A DNA stretch of 64,000 nucleotides from Flavobacterium terrae (GTDB taxonomy: Bacteria > Bacteroidota > Bacteroidia > Flavobacteriales > Flavobacteriaceae), in the NCBI RefSeq assembly GCF_900142035.1, contig NZ_FQZI01000004.1:124001-188000 (forward strand), written 5' to 3'. A program made the position numbers and the translations under genes. Every line of letters starts with the position of its first letter. Positions within the stretch are counted from its first letter, which is position 1. Shown here in pieces: positions 55,111 through 64,000 of this stretch. The notes beneath the pieces are model-generated. The model was not told the DNA's origin. It saw nothing but the letters and a program-made list of their open reading frames with translations, and did no database searches.

Positions 55111-56781
55111 GTGAGAATAAACTATCTGCTTTTCTTTTTTATTTTTTACTTCCAAACAAGTTTTGGACAAAATTTTTATTATCAAATTTCATCAAACAAT
55201 GCCGAAGAAATAAAAAAAATTGACAGTATTGGCTATCAAAAAAAACATACTTCTGTTAAATCAATTTTAGATGAAGAACAAAAACTAGTCATTAAATATT
55301 CACAAATAGGTTACTTTGAAGCTTCTTTTGAAAATATTAAAAAAGTAAATGATTCTACTTTTTCATCTATCGTTTCATTAAACCAATTGACCCAAAAATC
55401 TCATATATATATAAGTAATGAATTGCAAAATGCAAACCCAAAAATTTTTGAAGCAAACAAAGACACCATAAAAATTAACAGTAGTGAAGTAGAAACTTAT
55501 ATGAATTCTGTTTTGTATAAATTTGAAAAGGCAGGATTTCCATTAGTAAAAATTCGCCTGAAAAATCACGAACAAAAAAACAACATTCTTTATTCTGAGC
55601 TAGAAGTCAAAAACGAAAAAAGAAGAACCTTAGATAACATTGTTATTAACGGTTATGAAAAATTCCCAAAAAGCCACCTCAAAAACATCTTGAGATTTTA
55701 CAAAAACAAAACATTCAATCAAGAAAATTTAGAGAAATTAAACAATGATTTCAATAAATTCAAATTTGTAAAACAAACAAAATATCCTGAGATCTTATTT
55801 ACCAAAGACTCTACTAAAGTATATGTTTACTTAGAAAAAAATAAAGCCAATTCGTTTGATGGTTTTATTGGTTTTACCAACGATGATGAAAGACAAAAAT
55901 TAGTCATCAACGGATATCTTGACTTAAAATTTCAAAATCTTTTAAATGGTGGGGAAAAAATAAACATATACTGGAAAAGTGACGGAAAGAATCAAAAAAC
56001 CTTTAATGCATCAACTGAGCTACCCTACCTATTTAAAAGCCCACTAGGAATAAAAGCTCAACTCTATATTTTTAAGCAAGATAGTATTTTTCAAAATACT
56101 CAAACTAATTTAGATTTAGGATATTACTTTAACTACAATACCAGAGCATATATAGGTTATCAAGAAGCTGAATCAAGCAATATACAAAATACTGTCAGCA
56201 CTAATTTAAGTGATTTTTCAAATGTGTTTTACACAGCAAGTTTAGACTACATTGATAACGACATAAACTCAATACTTTTCCCTGACAAAACACTGTTGAA
56301 TATAAAATTTGGAACTGGAAAAAGAGAAACTTCAAAATTTAATGACAATCAATATTTTGCCAAAATAGACGTATCCCATAATTTTTATCTTAATCAAAAA
56401 AACTCCGTCAATTTAAAGAGTCAGAATGCTTATCTGAAAAGTAGTAATTATTTGATAAACGAACTTTTTAGATTTGGAGGAATAAATTCCATTCGAGGTT
56501 TTAACGAAAATAGTCTACAAGGAAACCTTTTTGGGTCATTACTTTTAGAGTACCGATATTTAACCACTCAAAACCTCTACATTCACACTATAACAGATTA
56601 CGCGTATCTTCAAGACAAAGCTACAAATCAAAACAACAGCTTACTTGGACTTGGACTCGGTTTAGGCTTATTAACAAAAAACGGCCTTTTCAAAATAGTT
56701 TACGCAAACGGAAGCACTGGAAGCCAGAATATTGAATTAAAAAACTCAATTGTTCAAATAAGCTTTAAAAGTCAATTCTAA
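55111..56781 (+). CDS. Omp85/BamA-family outer-membrane protein
   Basis: A 556-residue protein starting at a GTG (55111). The ATG at 55091 is in another frame and soon stops. The signal peptide (MRINYLLFFFIFYFQTSFGQ) is followed by a periplasmic part with a POTRA-like segment near residues 165-225 (RRTLDNIVINGYEKFPKSHL). A 16-strand barrel follows, with the Omp85 hallmark FGGINSIRGFNENSLQGN near residue 460, whose Arg-Gly-Phe lies in the lid loop. It ends in VQISFKSQF with the terminal Phe. It is shorter than BamA (about 800), nearer to TamA-like proteins. Substrate unknown; probably protein insertion or surface-protein export. Confidence 0.82.
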   Translation: MRINYLLFFFIFYFQTSFGQNFYYQISSNNAEEIKKIDSIGYQKKHTSVKSILDEEQKLVIKYSQIGYFEASFENIKKVNDSTFSSIVSLNQLTQKSHIYISNELQNANPKIFEANKDTIKINSSEVETYMNSVLYKFEKAGFPLVKIRLKNHEQKNNILYSELEVKNEKRRTLDNIVINGYEKFPKSHLKNILRFYKNKTFNQENLEKLNNDFNKFKFVKQTKYPEILFTKDSTKVYVYLEKNKANSFDGFIGFTNDDERQKLVINGYLDLKFQNLLNGGEKINIYWKSDGKNQKTFNASTELPYLFKSPLGIKAQLYIFKQDSIFQNTQTNLDLGYYFNYNTRAYIGYQEAESSNIQNTVSTNLSDFSNVFYTASLDYIDNDINSILFPDKTLLNIKFGTGKRETSKFNDNQYFAKIDVSHNFYLNQKNSVNLKSQNAYLKSSNYLINELFRFGGINSIRGFNENSLQGNLFGSLLLEYRYLTTQNLYIHTITDYAYLQDKATNQNNSLLGLGLGLGLLTKNGLFKIVYANGSTGSQNIELKNSIVQISFKSQF

Positions 56782-56924
56782 GAAGAATTTTAAAAAAACT
56801 TAAATTAGAATAAAAAAAAACTTACAAGATTCAAAGAAAAACTAGCTTCTTTTTTTTTAAAAAAATAGGAAAACAAATAAAAAAACCTCATATTTGCGTC
56901 AACTAATCAAATATTTTATATAAA

Positions 56925-59900
56925 ATGAGATCAAGATTTAAATGGATTTTTACGCTTCTTTTAGCGTTTACAATGCAGTTTTCTTTTGCTCAAGAGAAAA
57001 CAATTACCGGAACGGTAACAGACGCCTCTGGGCCGCTACCTGGCGTTAACGTTGTAGTTAAAGGAACTACACGAGGTGTACAAACTGGTTTTGACGGAGG
57101 ATATTCTATCAAAGCTAAAGAAGGAGAAACACTTGTATTTTCCTTCTTAGGAATGAGCGAAACAACTAGAACCATTGGAGCCACAAACACTGTGAATGTT
57201 CTAATGCAAGATGAAACTAACAAGTTAACAGAAGTTGTTGTAACGGCATTGGGAGTTGGAAGAGAAAAAAAATCTCTTGGTTATGGAACTCAAAAAGTTG
57301 ATGGATCAGAAGTTAGCAAACTTCCATCTACAAATTTTGTAAACAATTTAAGTGGTAAAGTTGCTGGTTTACAAGTTAAAACTAACAACAACCTTGGAGG
57401 TTCTACAAACGTGGTAATCAGAGGATATAAGTCAATCAATGGAAACAACCAAGCGTTATTTGTTATTGACGGTATTCCTGTTGACAATTCAAATACTAAT
57501 AGTAACAATCAGTTAACTGGAAGACAAGGTTACGATTATGGAAATGCAGCTTCCGATATCAATCCAAACGACATTGAGTCGATAAACGTATTAAAAGGTG
57601 CAGCCGCAACTGCCTTATACGGAGCTAGAGCAGCTAATGGTGCGATAATGATTACTACTAAAAAAGGAAAACTTGGTCAAAAAGGATTAGGTATTACATT
57701 TGATTCAAGTGTAAGTGTAGGAACAGTTGATAAATCAACTTTCGTTAAATATCAAGATCAATATGGTCAAGGTTACTTTGGTTCTTCACCAGCATTTAGA
57801 ACAAATTTCGACATAAATGGAGACGGTATTAATGATTCATCAGTAAGAACAAGTGATGACGCTTCTTATGGACCTATGTTCAATCCTTCTTTATTAGTAT
57901 ATCAATGGGATTCATTTATGCCTGAATCTCCAAACTACAGAAAAGCAACTCCTTGGACAGCTGCAAAGAACGGACCAATTGAGTTTTTTGACAACCCAAT
58001 TTCAAATTCAAACACAATCTCTATTAATGGAGGATCTGAAAAGGGAACATTTGCAGTATCTTATACAAATTTATCAGCAACTGGGCTAATGCCAAATAGC
58101 AAACAAAATAAAAACTCTTTTATTGGTAATGCAAGCTATAAATTGAGCGATAAATGGACTGCTACATTTATGGGTAATTACATTACAACAAAAACTTTAG
58201 GTAGAAATGGTACTGGTTACAACGGTAATATCTTATCTAATTTTAGACAGTGGTGGGCTACAAATGTAGATTTAAAATCCCAAAGAGATATCTATTTTGC
58301 CACAAGAAAAAATTATACTTGGAATGCTAATAGACCAAACAATTTATCACCTGCTTACTGGAACAATCCATATTTTGAAAGATATGAAAGCTACCAAAAT
58401 GACTCAAGAAACAGATTCCTTGGTAACGCTAGTTTAGACTATAAAGTAACTAGTTGGCTTGATATTATGGGAAGAGTTACTGTTGATACATATTCTGAAA
58501 CCCAAGAAGAAAGGTTAGCCAATGGATCTTACGGAGGTAATTCTTTTGGTATAGAGCAAAATAATGAATCATCTGGTTATCAAAAATTTGTAAGAGATGT
58601 ATCAGAATTCAACTACGATTTAATGTTTAATTTCAATAAAAATCTAACAGAAAAACTTAATCTTAAAGGTATTGCGGGTATCAATATTAGAAGAAGAAAT
58701 ACAAACAGTGTATTAGGTTCTACTTCTGGTGGATTATATATCCCTAATTTCTTTTCATTAAATAATTCTGTTAATAAAGTTAGTCCAATTGAAACAATGT
58801 CTAAAGTTGGTGTAAACGGATATTATATTAGTGCATCTTTAGGATATGATGATTTTCTTTTCATAGATGGTACAGTAAGAAGAGATGTTTCTTCAACTTT
58901 ACCAAAAGGAAATAATGCATACTACTATCCTTCTGTTTCTTCAAGTTTAGTATTTTCAAATCTGTTAAATATAGATTGGTTGTCACTAGGTAAATTAAGA
59001 GTTGGTTATGCTGAAGTAGGTAATGATGCGCCTTTCGCAAGAATTTTAGACACATACACAAAGCCTGCTCCATTTAGTTCTCCTCTTTTCTCTGTTGCAT
59101 CTACAAAAAACAATTTAAATCTAGAACCTGAAAGAACTAAAAGCTGGGAAGCTGGTTTAGAAATGCAATTCTTCAAAAGAAGAGCTGGATTTGATGTTTC
59201 TGTTTATAAAACAAATACTGTAAACCAAATTGTAGATTTACCTGCATCTGAAGCTACTGGATATACAAGGCTGTATAAAAACGTAGGTAACATTGAAAAC
59301 AGAGGTATTGAAGCCACAGTTAATGTATCACCTATCAAAAATGATAATTTTAAATGGGATATAACTGCTAACTGGTCTAAAAACGTTAACGAAGTTAAAG
59401 AACTAGCCCCAGGAATTGATAATTATCAACTTGGTAACTTCCAAGGAGGTGTTTCTATAAATGCAGCTGTTGGTCAACCTTATGGTATGATTCAAGGAAC
59501 AGATTACGTTTATTTAAATGGACAAAGAGTAATTGACCCTTCAACTGGTAAATATCAAATTACTTCTACAAATGACAATAATCTTGGAACATTTATTCCT
59601 GATTGGAATGGAGGTATAAACAACAGATTCGAATACAAAAATGTATCATTGAGCTTTTTAGTTGATGTACAAAAAGGTGGAAAAGTATTTTCATTAGACA
59701 GATGGTATGGTGAAGGTACAGGTTTATACACCAATACAGTAGGAACTAATGACTTAGGAAATCCTATCAGAAATACTATAGCTAATGGAGGTGGTGTAAT
59801 TTTACCTGGAGTTTTACCTGACGGAACACCAAATAATGTAAGATTAGATACTAGTAATGGTTTAGATGGTTATTTTGGTTATTTAGGTTCTGCAAGTAGA

Positions 59901-60155
59901 GATTATGTTTATGATGCTTCTTATGTAAAATTAAGAGAGGTAACAATTGGATATACATTCCCTAAGAAAATGTTAGGAAATACAATTCAAGATCTTTATT
60001 TAGGATTCTCGGGTAATAATTTATGGATAATTGACAAAAATTTACCTGATGCAGATCCTGAATCTGGTCTAAGTTCTGGAAATCTTCAAGGTTACCAATC
60101 TGGAGTATTACCTACTACTAGAAATTATGCTTTCAATTTAAAAGTTAAATTTTAA
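56925..60155 (+). CDS. SusC/RagA-family TonB-linked outer-membrane protein
   Basis: A 1076-residue outer-membrane transporter. A signal peptide ends in FSFAQ. A carboxypeptidase-regulatory-like domain follows at residues 25-95 (TGTVTDASGPLPGVNVVVKG). The plug has NNLSGKVAGLQVKT, GNNQALFVIDGIPVDNSNTN and AATALYGARAANGAIMITTK. A long barrel ends in TTRNYAFNLKVKF. It is followed at 11 bp by its SusD partner. The 143-bp gap upstream holds a CATATTTG near-match to the -7 box about 33 bp before the ATG. No enzymes are encoded beside the pair, so the substrate (glycan or peptide) is open. Confidence 0.96.
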   Translation: MRSRFKWIFTLLLAFTMQFSFAQEKTITGTVTDASGPLPGVNVVVKGTTRGVQTGFDGGYSIKAKEGETLVFSFLGMSETTRTIGATNTVNVLMQDETNKLTEVVVTALGVGREKKSLGYGTQKVDGSEVSKLPSTNFVNNLSGKVAGLQVKTNNNLGGSTNVVIRGYKSINGNNQALFVIDGIPVDNSNTNSNNQLTGRQGYDYGNAASDINPNDIESINVLKGAAATALYGARAANGAIMITTKKGKLGQKGLGITFDSSVSVGTVDKSTFVKYQDQYGQGYFGSSPAFRTNFDINGDGINDSSVRTSDDASYGPMFNPSLLVYQWDSFMPESPNYRKATPWTAAKNGPIEFFDNPISNSNTISINGGSEKGTFAVSYTNLSATGLMPNSKQNKNSFIGNASYKLSDKWTATFMGNYITTKTLGRNGTGYNGNILSNFRQWWATNVDLKSQRDIYFATRKNYTWNANRPNNLSPAYWNNPYFERYESYQNDSRNRFLGNASLDYKVTSWLDIMGRVTVDTYSETQEERLANGSYGGNSFGIEQNNESSGYQKFVRDVSEFNYDLMFNFNKNLTEKLNLKGIAGINIRRRNTNSVLGSTSGGLYIPNFFSLNNSVNKVSPIETMSKVGVNGYYISASLGYDDFLFIDGTVRRDVSSTLPKGNNAYYYPSVSSSLVFSNLLNIDWLSLGKLRVGYAEVGNDAPFARILDTYTKPAPFSSPLFSVASTKNNLNLEPERTKSWEAGLEMQFFKRRAGFDVSVYKTNTVNQIVDLPASEATGYTRLYKNVGNIENRGIEATVNVSPIKNDNFKWDITANWSKNVNEVKELAPGIDNYQLGNFQGGVSINAAVGQPYGMIQGTDYVYLNGQRVIDPSTGKYQITSTNDNNLGTFIPDWNGGINNRFEYKNVSLSFLVDVQKGGKVFSLDRWYGEGTGLYTNTVGTNDLGNPIRNTIANGGGVILPGVLPDGTPNNVRLDTSNGLDGYFGYLGSASRDYVYDASYVKLREVTIGYTFPKKMLGNTIQDLYLGFSGNNLWIIDKNLPDADPESGLSSGNLQGYQSGVLPTTRNYAFNLKVKF

Positions 60156-60166
60156 AAGAAAAAACA

Positions 60167-61645
60167 ATGAAAAAATTTATAACCATACTAGGTCTGTTAG
60201 CAATTACAGTTTCTTGTAATGATGATGCTTTGACAGATTTAAATTTGGATGAAAAAAATCCAACTACTGTTCCTGCCGCTGCTTTATTTGGTAATGCAGA
60301 AAAGAATTTGTTTGACCAAATGGTAAACACAAATGTTAACACAAACAATTTTAGATTGTTTGTTCAACATTGGACTGAAACAACTTACTTAGATGAATCA
60401 AGATACGATATTCTTCAAAGAAACGTTCCTGACAATCACTGGAGAGCAATGTATAGAGATGTACTAAGAGACCTTAAAGAAGCATATGATGTTACATCTA
60501 AAGAAAACCCTGTTACAAATGCCGAAATAAAAGCAAAAGATAACAGACTGGCGATAATAGACCTTTTAAGCATTTATTCTTACAGCGTTCTTGTAGACAC
60601 TTTTGGAGACATTCCATACAGTCAAGCTCTTAATCCTGACCAATATCCTTCACCTGTTTACGACAAAGCAAGTGACATATATCAGAATTTATTTGTTAGA
60701 GTAAATAATGCTATTACAAAGCTTGATGGTGGTTTTGCAAGTTTTGGTGACAATGACTTTGTTTATAATGGAAATGTAAATAAATGGATTAAGTTTGCAA
60801 ATTCATTAAAATTAAGAATGGCTATTACTGTTGCTGATGAGCCAACTCTAGCTGCTTTAGCTAAAACAAGTGCTGAGGAAGCTGTTGCTGCTGGTGTTTT
60901 CACTTCAAGTAGTGATAATGCAACAATTCAATATTTATCAACTCAACCAAACACAAATCCTCTTTACACAGATTTAGTTTCTAGTGGAAGATATGACTTT
61001 GTTGCGGCTGAACCAATTGTAGATAAAATGAATACCCTTAACGACCCAAGAAGACAGTACTATTTTATTGATATTGCTGGTTCTTACATTGGTTGTCCTT
61101 ATGCTCAAGGTGGAGATTTTGAAAACTATTCAAGTGCGGGTGATCCTGCTGGAGGTCCAGTTACAAGATTATTAGACCCAACATTAGAAGGTGTAATATT
61201 AGATTATACTGAGGTTGAATTTTACCTAGCAGAAGCTGTAGAAAGAGGATGGACTGTTGGGGGCACTGCCTCTTCACATTATGACAATGCAATAACATCT
61301 TCAATCATTTACTGGGGAGGAACTAATGCTGATGCATTAACATACTTGGCTCAAACTTCTGTTGCATATGCAACTGCAACGGGTACTTGGAAACAAAAAA
61401 TTGGCGAACAAGCATGGATTGCATATTATAATAGAGGCTTCGAAGCTTGGACTTCTTACAGAAAATTAGATTTTCCTGCTTTAATAGCTCCATCTAATGC
61501 AGCTACTGCAGCTGAAGGTGAAGTTCCAAAAAGATTTACTTATCCAGTTTTAGAGCAAACTTTAAATAATTCTAATTACTCTTCAGCTTCTTCTTCAATT
61601 GGAGGAGATAAATTAAAAACAAAAATATTTTGGGATAAATTTTAA
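60167..61645 (+). CDS. SusD/RagB-family nutrient-binding lipoprotein
   Basis: A 492-residue surface lipoprotein with lipobox AITVSC (Cys17) followed by Asn-Asp-Asp. The Trp/Tyr-rich TPR core includes FVQHWTETTYLDESRYD and VPDNHWRAMYRDVLRDLKEA. The second half has FANSLKLRMAITVADEPTLA and VEFYLAEAVERGWTVGGTAS. The style is that of the SusD-like_2 group rather than the classical starch-binding SusD. It forms a lid over the SusC channel and binds ligand at the surface. It ends the two-gene operon before a terminator. Confidence 0.95.
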   Translation: MKKFITILGLLAITVSCNDDALTDLNLDEKNPTTVPAAALFGNAEKNLFDQMVNTNVNTNNFRLFVQHWTETTYLDESRYDILQRNVPDNHWRAMYRDVLRDLKEAYDVTSKENPVTNAEIKAKDNRLAIIDLLSIYSYSVLVDTFGDIPYSQALNPDQYPSPVYDKASDIYQNLFVRVNNAITKLDGGFASFGDNDFVYNGNVNKWIKFANSLKLRMAITVADEPTLAALAKTSAEEAVAAGVFTSSSDNATIQYLSTQPNTNPLYTDLVSSGRYDFVAAEPIVDKMNTLNDPRRQYYFIDIAGSYIGCPYAQGGDFENYSSAGDPAGGPVTRLLDPTLEGVILDYTEVEFYLAEAVERGWTVGGTASSHYDNAITSSIIYWGGTNADALTYLAQTSVAYATATGTWKQKIGEQAWIAYYNRGFEAWTSYRKLDFPALIAPSNAATAAEGEVPKRFTYPVLEQTLNNSNYSSASSSIGGDKLKTKIFWDKF

Positions 61646-61662
61646 ATCTAAAATATCTTCTA

Positions 61663-61691
61663 AAAACAGTCAGGCTAAGCTTGGCTGTTTT
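61663..61691 (+). terminator. Terminator of the SusC/SusD operon
   Basis: AAAACAGTC and GGCTGTTTT pair over 9 positions (one G-U) around an 11-base loop, followed by T5. It lies 17 bp after the susD stop and immediately before the rlmB promoter box. Confidence 0.85.
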
Positions 61692-61709
61692 TTTTTATAT
61701 CTTTGCCAA

Positions 61710-62444
61710 ATGGAAAAGGAAAATCAAATATTCGGAATTAGAGCTATCATTGAAGCCATTAATGCCAAAAAAGAAGTTGATAAAGTTTTTATTCAAAAAG
61801 ACGCACATGGTGATCTTATGAATGAACTTATGAAGACTATGAAGAAAAACAACATCAATTTTTCTTATGTACCAGTCGAAAAACTAAACAAGCTTACACA
61901 TAACAACCATCAAGGAGCAGTTGCAACCATTGCACCAATTTCATTTCATACACTTGAAAATTTAGTAGAATCATTACTCGAGAAAGAGAAAAAACCTTTG
62001 TTATTAATTCTTGACCAATTATCTGATGCTAGAAATTTTGGAGCAATAATTCGTACTGCTGAATGTACAGGTGTTGATGGAATTATTATCCAGAAACAAG
62101 GATCTGCACCGGTTAATGGCGATACGGTAAAAACATCTGCTGGAGCCGTATTCAATATTCCAATTTGTAAAGTAGACCACATTAAAGATGCTGTATTCTA
62201 CTTACAAGGATCCGGTATCAAAACCGTTGCGGCTACAGAAAAAACAGATAATAATATTTACGACATCAATTTCAACGAACCTGTAGCTATCATTATGGGA
62301 AGTGAAGACAGAGGTGTTAACCCTTCTGTTTTAAAAATTATTGACGAAAAAGCTAAACTCCCTATGTTTGGCACTATTGAATCATTAAACGTTTCTGTAG
62401 CTTGTGGTGCTTTTTTATACGAAGCAGTAAGACAAAGAATGTAA
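61710..62444 (+). CDS. rlmB: 23S rRNA (guanosine-2'-O-)-methyltransferase RlmB (SpoU family)
   Basis: A 244-residue TrmH/SpoU methyltransferase. The N-terminal substrate-binding domain starts EKENQIFGIRAIIEAINAKK. The knotted SAM-binding domain carries motif 1 DQLSDARNFGAIIRTAEC, motif 2 VAIIMGSEDRGVNPSVLKII and motif 3 TIESLNVSVACGAFLYEAVR. RlmB methylates G2251 in E. coli 23S rRNA. A related tRNA or rRNA target is possible. A TATCTTTG box (61698-61705) ends only 4 bp before the ATG. Confidence 0.92.
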   Translation: MEKENQIFGIRAIIEAINAKKEVDKVFIQKDAHGDLMNELMKTMKKNNINFSYVPVEKLNKLTHNNHQGAVATIAPISFHTLENLVESLLEKEKKPLLLILDQLSDARNFGAIIRTAECTGVDGIIIQKQGSAPVNGDTVKTSAGAVFNIPICKVDHIKDAVFYLQGSGIKTVAATEKTDNNIYDINFNEPVAIIMGSEDRGVNPSVLKIIDEKAKLPMFGTIESLNVSVACGAFLYEAVRQRM

Positions 62445-62466
62445 AGTATTCAAATAAAATAAATTC

Positions 62467-62500
62467 AAAAGGACAAACAGCAATTACTGATTGTCCTTTT
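62467..62500. terminator. Terminator between rlmB and the rhomboid gene
   Basis: AAAAGGACAA and TTGTCCTTTT form a 10-bp stem around a 14-base loop, followed on the plus strand by TTTC. It serves rlmB. On the minus strand the hairpin overlaps the last codons and stop (62484) of the rhomboid gene and could end it too. Confidence 0.82.
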
Positions 62501-63251
62501 TTTCTTGCTTGTAATGGTAAAAAACTTGTGAATCTGAATTAAAAAATCGAAAGACCTCATCCGCTTCAACAACCTCAGATTCTTTTGGTTTTGGAGCAAA
62601 ATTCCCATTTTCATCAAAATGTTTCATAAACTCATCTTGTGAAGGATCGAAATCAGGATGCTGCCAATCGTAAACTATGGGCTTCTCATATACTTTCGAA
62701 TCAATCATTCTTGACAAAACAAAACCTGCTAAAAACCCACTTAAATGGGCTTCCCATGAAATATGAACTTCAGCAGAAGGAAACATATACCAAATCATCC
62801 CTCCATACATCAAAACAATTCCGAATGACAATGCAATTAACCTATAATGTTTAGTTTGAAAACCTTCAAAAAACATAAAACTTGCTAAAACATAAACCAG
62901 TCCGCTTGCCCCAATATGATAACTTTCTCTCCCAATTAACCAAGTTCCAATTCCAGAAAGAACAACTCCCCATATTAAAACTTTCAATGACTCAATCCGA
63001 TAGAAATAACGCAAAGCCATTAATAAAACAAAAAGAGAAACACTATTATTCCACAAATGATTTATATCTCCATGTAAAAAGACACTAAAAAAAATCCCTT
63101 TGATGCCTGATACTGTTCTAGGCAAAACTCCATAATCTAACAAATCTCCTGGAAGTATAATTTCTAAAAGATAGACCCCCCAAAGCACTAAAACAAAAAA
63201 TAAAGGCCAAGCAATTACTGATGTAGAAAATTTAAAATCTGATTCTTTCAT
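62484..63251 (-). CDS. Rhomboid-family intramembrane serine protease
   Basis: From the ATG at 63251 (MKESDFKFSTSVIAWPLFFV) the protein has 255 residues. A GTG three codons upstream is open but not preferred. Six or so membrane helices carry the rhomboid catalytic parts: HGDINHLWNNSVSLF (His and Asn), YHIGASGLVYVLAS with nucleophile Ser116, and WEAHLSGFLAGF with catalytic His169. A 70-residue hydrophilic C-terminus follows. It cleaves membrane-spanning substrates in the lipid bilayer. The substrate is unknown. Confidence 0.92.
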   Translation of the reverse strand: MKESDFKFSTSVIAWPLFFVLVLWGVYLLEIILPGDLLDYGVLPRTVSGIKGIFFSVFLHGDINHLWNNSVSLFVLLMALRYFYRIESLKVLIWGVVLSGIGTWLIGRESYHIGASGLVYVLASFMFFEGFQTKHYRLIALSFGIVLMYGGMIWYMFPSAEVHISWEAHLSGFLAGFVLSRMIDSKVYEKPIVYDWQHPDFDPSQDEFMKHFDENGNFAPKPKESEVVEADEVFRFFNSDSQVFYHYKQEKKDNQ

Positions 63252-63419
63252 GCACCACACATATCAAAAATATATCCAAATCGAATTTAATGAACTTTTG
63301 TCATAATATAGTTTTCAGACTTATTTGTTTATGCTTTGATTTGGGAGTTGAAATATCTTAAATTTGGAAACATATTTTTTTTGAACTCCAAATCAAAAAT
63401 CTGATTATTTACAAATAAA

Positions 63420-64000
63420 ATGGAAGCACCTTTAGCTGAACGCATTCGACCAAAATCACTACAAGAATACATTAGTCAATCACACTTAGTGGGAGAAAAT
63501 GGTTCTTTAACCAATCAGATAAGTCGTGGAATAATTCCTTCATTAATTTTATGGGGACCACCAGGTACTGGAAAAACAACATTGGCACAAATCATGGCGA
63601 ATGAAAGCCAACGTCCTTTTTATGAATTGAGTGCAATTAATTCGGGAGTAAAGGACATTAGAGATGTCATAGATAAAGCGAAACAAAGTGGTGGTTTATT
63701 TACAGCGAAAAACCCTATTCTATTTATAGATGAGATTCACCGTTTTAGCAAATCTCAACAGGATTCTTTATTAGCTGCTGTTGAAAAAGGATGGGTAACA
63801 CTTATAGGGGCTACGACAGAAAACCCAAGCTTTGAGGTAATACCCGCTTTATTGTCAAGATGTCAGGTATATGTTTTAAATGCTTTCACTAGAGAAGATC
63901 TTGAATCCTTGTTAGATAGAGCTATTAAGACAGATACTATATTAAAAACCAAAAACATTGAATTAAAAGAAACCGAAGCTCTCTTGAGACTTTCTGGTGG
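63420..64000 (+). CDS. rarA: Replication-associated recombination protein RarA/MgsA, truncated by window end
   Basis: The ATG at 63420 opens a frame still running at base 64000, giving 193 visible residues of a family about 425-450 long. It is a clamp-loader-like AAA+ ATPase. It starts MEAPLAERIRPKSLQEYISQ and has Walker A WGPPGTGKTTLAQ at residues 45-57, Walker B LFIDEIHRFSKSQQDSLL, and sensor 1 TLIGATTENPSFEV. RarA acts at stalled replication forks. The 168-bp gap before it shows no clear promoter match. Confidence 0.95.
   Translation, partial: MEAPLAERIRPKSLQEYISQSHLVGENGSLTNQISRGIIPSLILWGPPGTGKTTLAQIMANESQRPFYELSAINSGVKDIRDVIDKAKQSGGLFTAKNPILFIDEIHRFSKSQQDSLLAAVEKGWVTLIGATTENPSFEVIPALLSRCQVYVLNAFTREDLESLLDRAIKTDTILKTKNIELKETEALLRLSG

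Overview
The window is a low-GC chromosomal segment of a Bacteroidota bacterium, almost certainly a member of the Flavobacteriaceae close to Flavobacterium. Four things point there. The promoter boxes follow TTG-N19/20-TANNTTTG. Two proteins carry type IX secretion sorting domains (one type A, one type B). There is a SusC/SusD pair and an HmuY-type haem lipoprotein with its TonB receptor. The ribosomal superoperon runs rpsL-rpsG-fusA-rpsJ-rplC...rplQ with no tuf gene.

Layout. (1) 1-17196, all minus strand: a Wzx/Wzy-type capsule or O-antigen locus. Transcription starts at wza (export lipoprotein) and wzc (tyrosine autokinase). It continues through nucleotide-sugar genes (a WbpP/TviC-type epimerase, a TviB/WbpO-type dehydrogenase, a UDP-glucose dehydrogenase, rfbB, rfbA). 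It ends in an AT-rich, variable block: flippase, a CgeB-like transferase, two polymerase-like membrane proteins, two GT4 transferases and an AsnB-type amidotransferase cut by the window edge. (2) 17260-20556: recR, a sodium:solute symporter, a CoA-binding protein and marC. (3) 20626-24353: a haem-uptake group (HmuY, TonB receptor, divergent DUF6607 protein). (4) 24381-26273: arginase plus a CtlX-type guanidino-modifying enzyme. (5) 26465-30004: a secreted LamG protein and a membrane protein/histidine kinase/NarL regulator module. (6) 30057-37645: gltA, a membrane protein, eno, carA and a large type B-sorted surface protein.

(7) 37832-54939, all minus: the fused str-S10-spc-alpha ribosomal superoperon of 32 genes, from rpsL to rplQ. 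It contains three clear promoters (before rpsL, rplC and rpsH). Its few wide spacers are filled with inverted repeats that look regulatory, including a probable S4 leader before rpsD. (8) 55111-64000: an Omp85-family outer-membrane protein, a SusC/SusD pair, rlmB, a rhomboid protease and the start of rarA.

No tRNA, rRNA, CRISPR array, insertion sequence, prophage or defence system was seen. The most unusual material is the chemistry implied by the polysaccharide locus (two sugar dehydrogenases plus an amidotransferase, two polymerase-like proteins), the (Tyr-Gly)8 tail of Wzc, and the palindromes that overlap internal promoters of the ribosomal superoperon.
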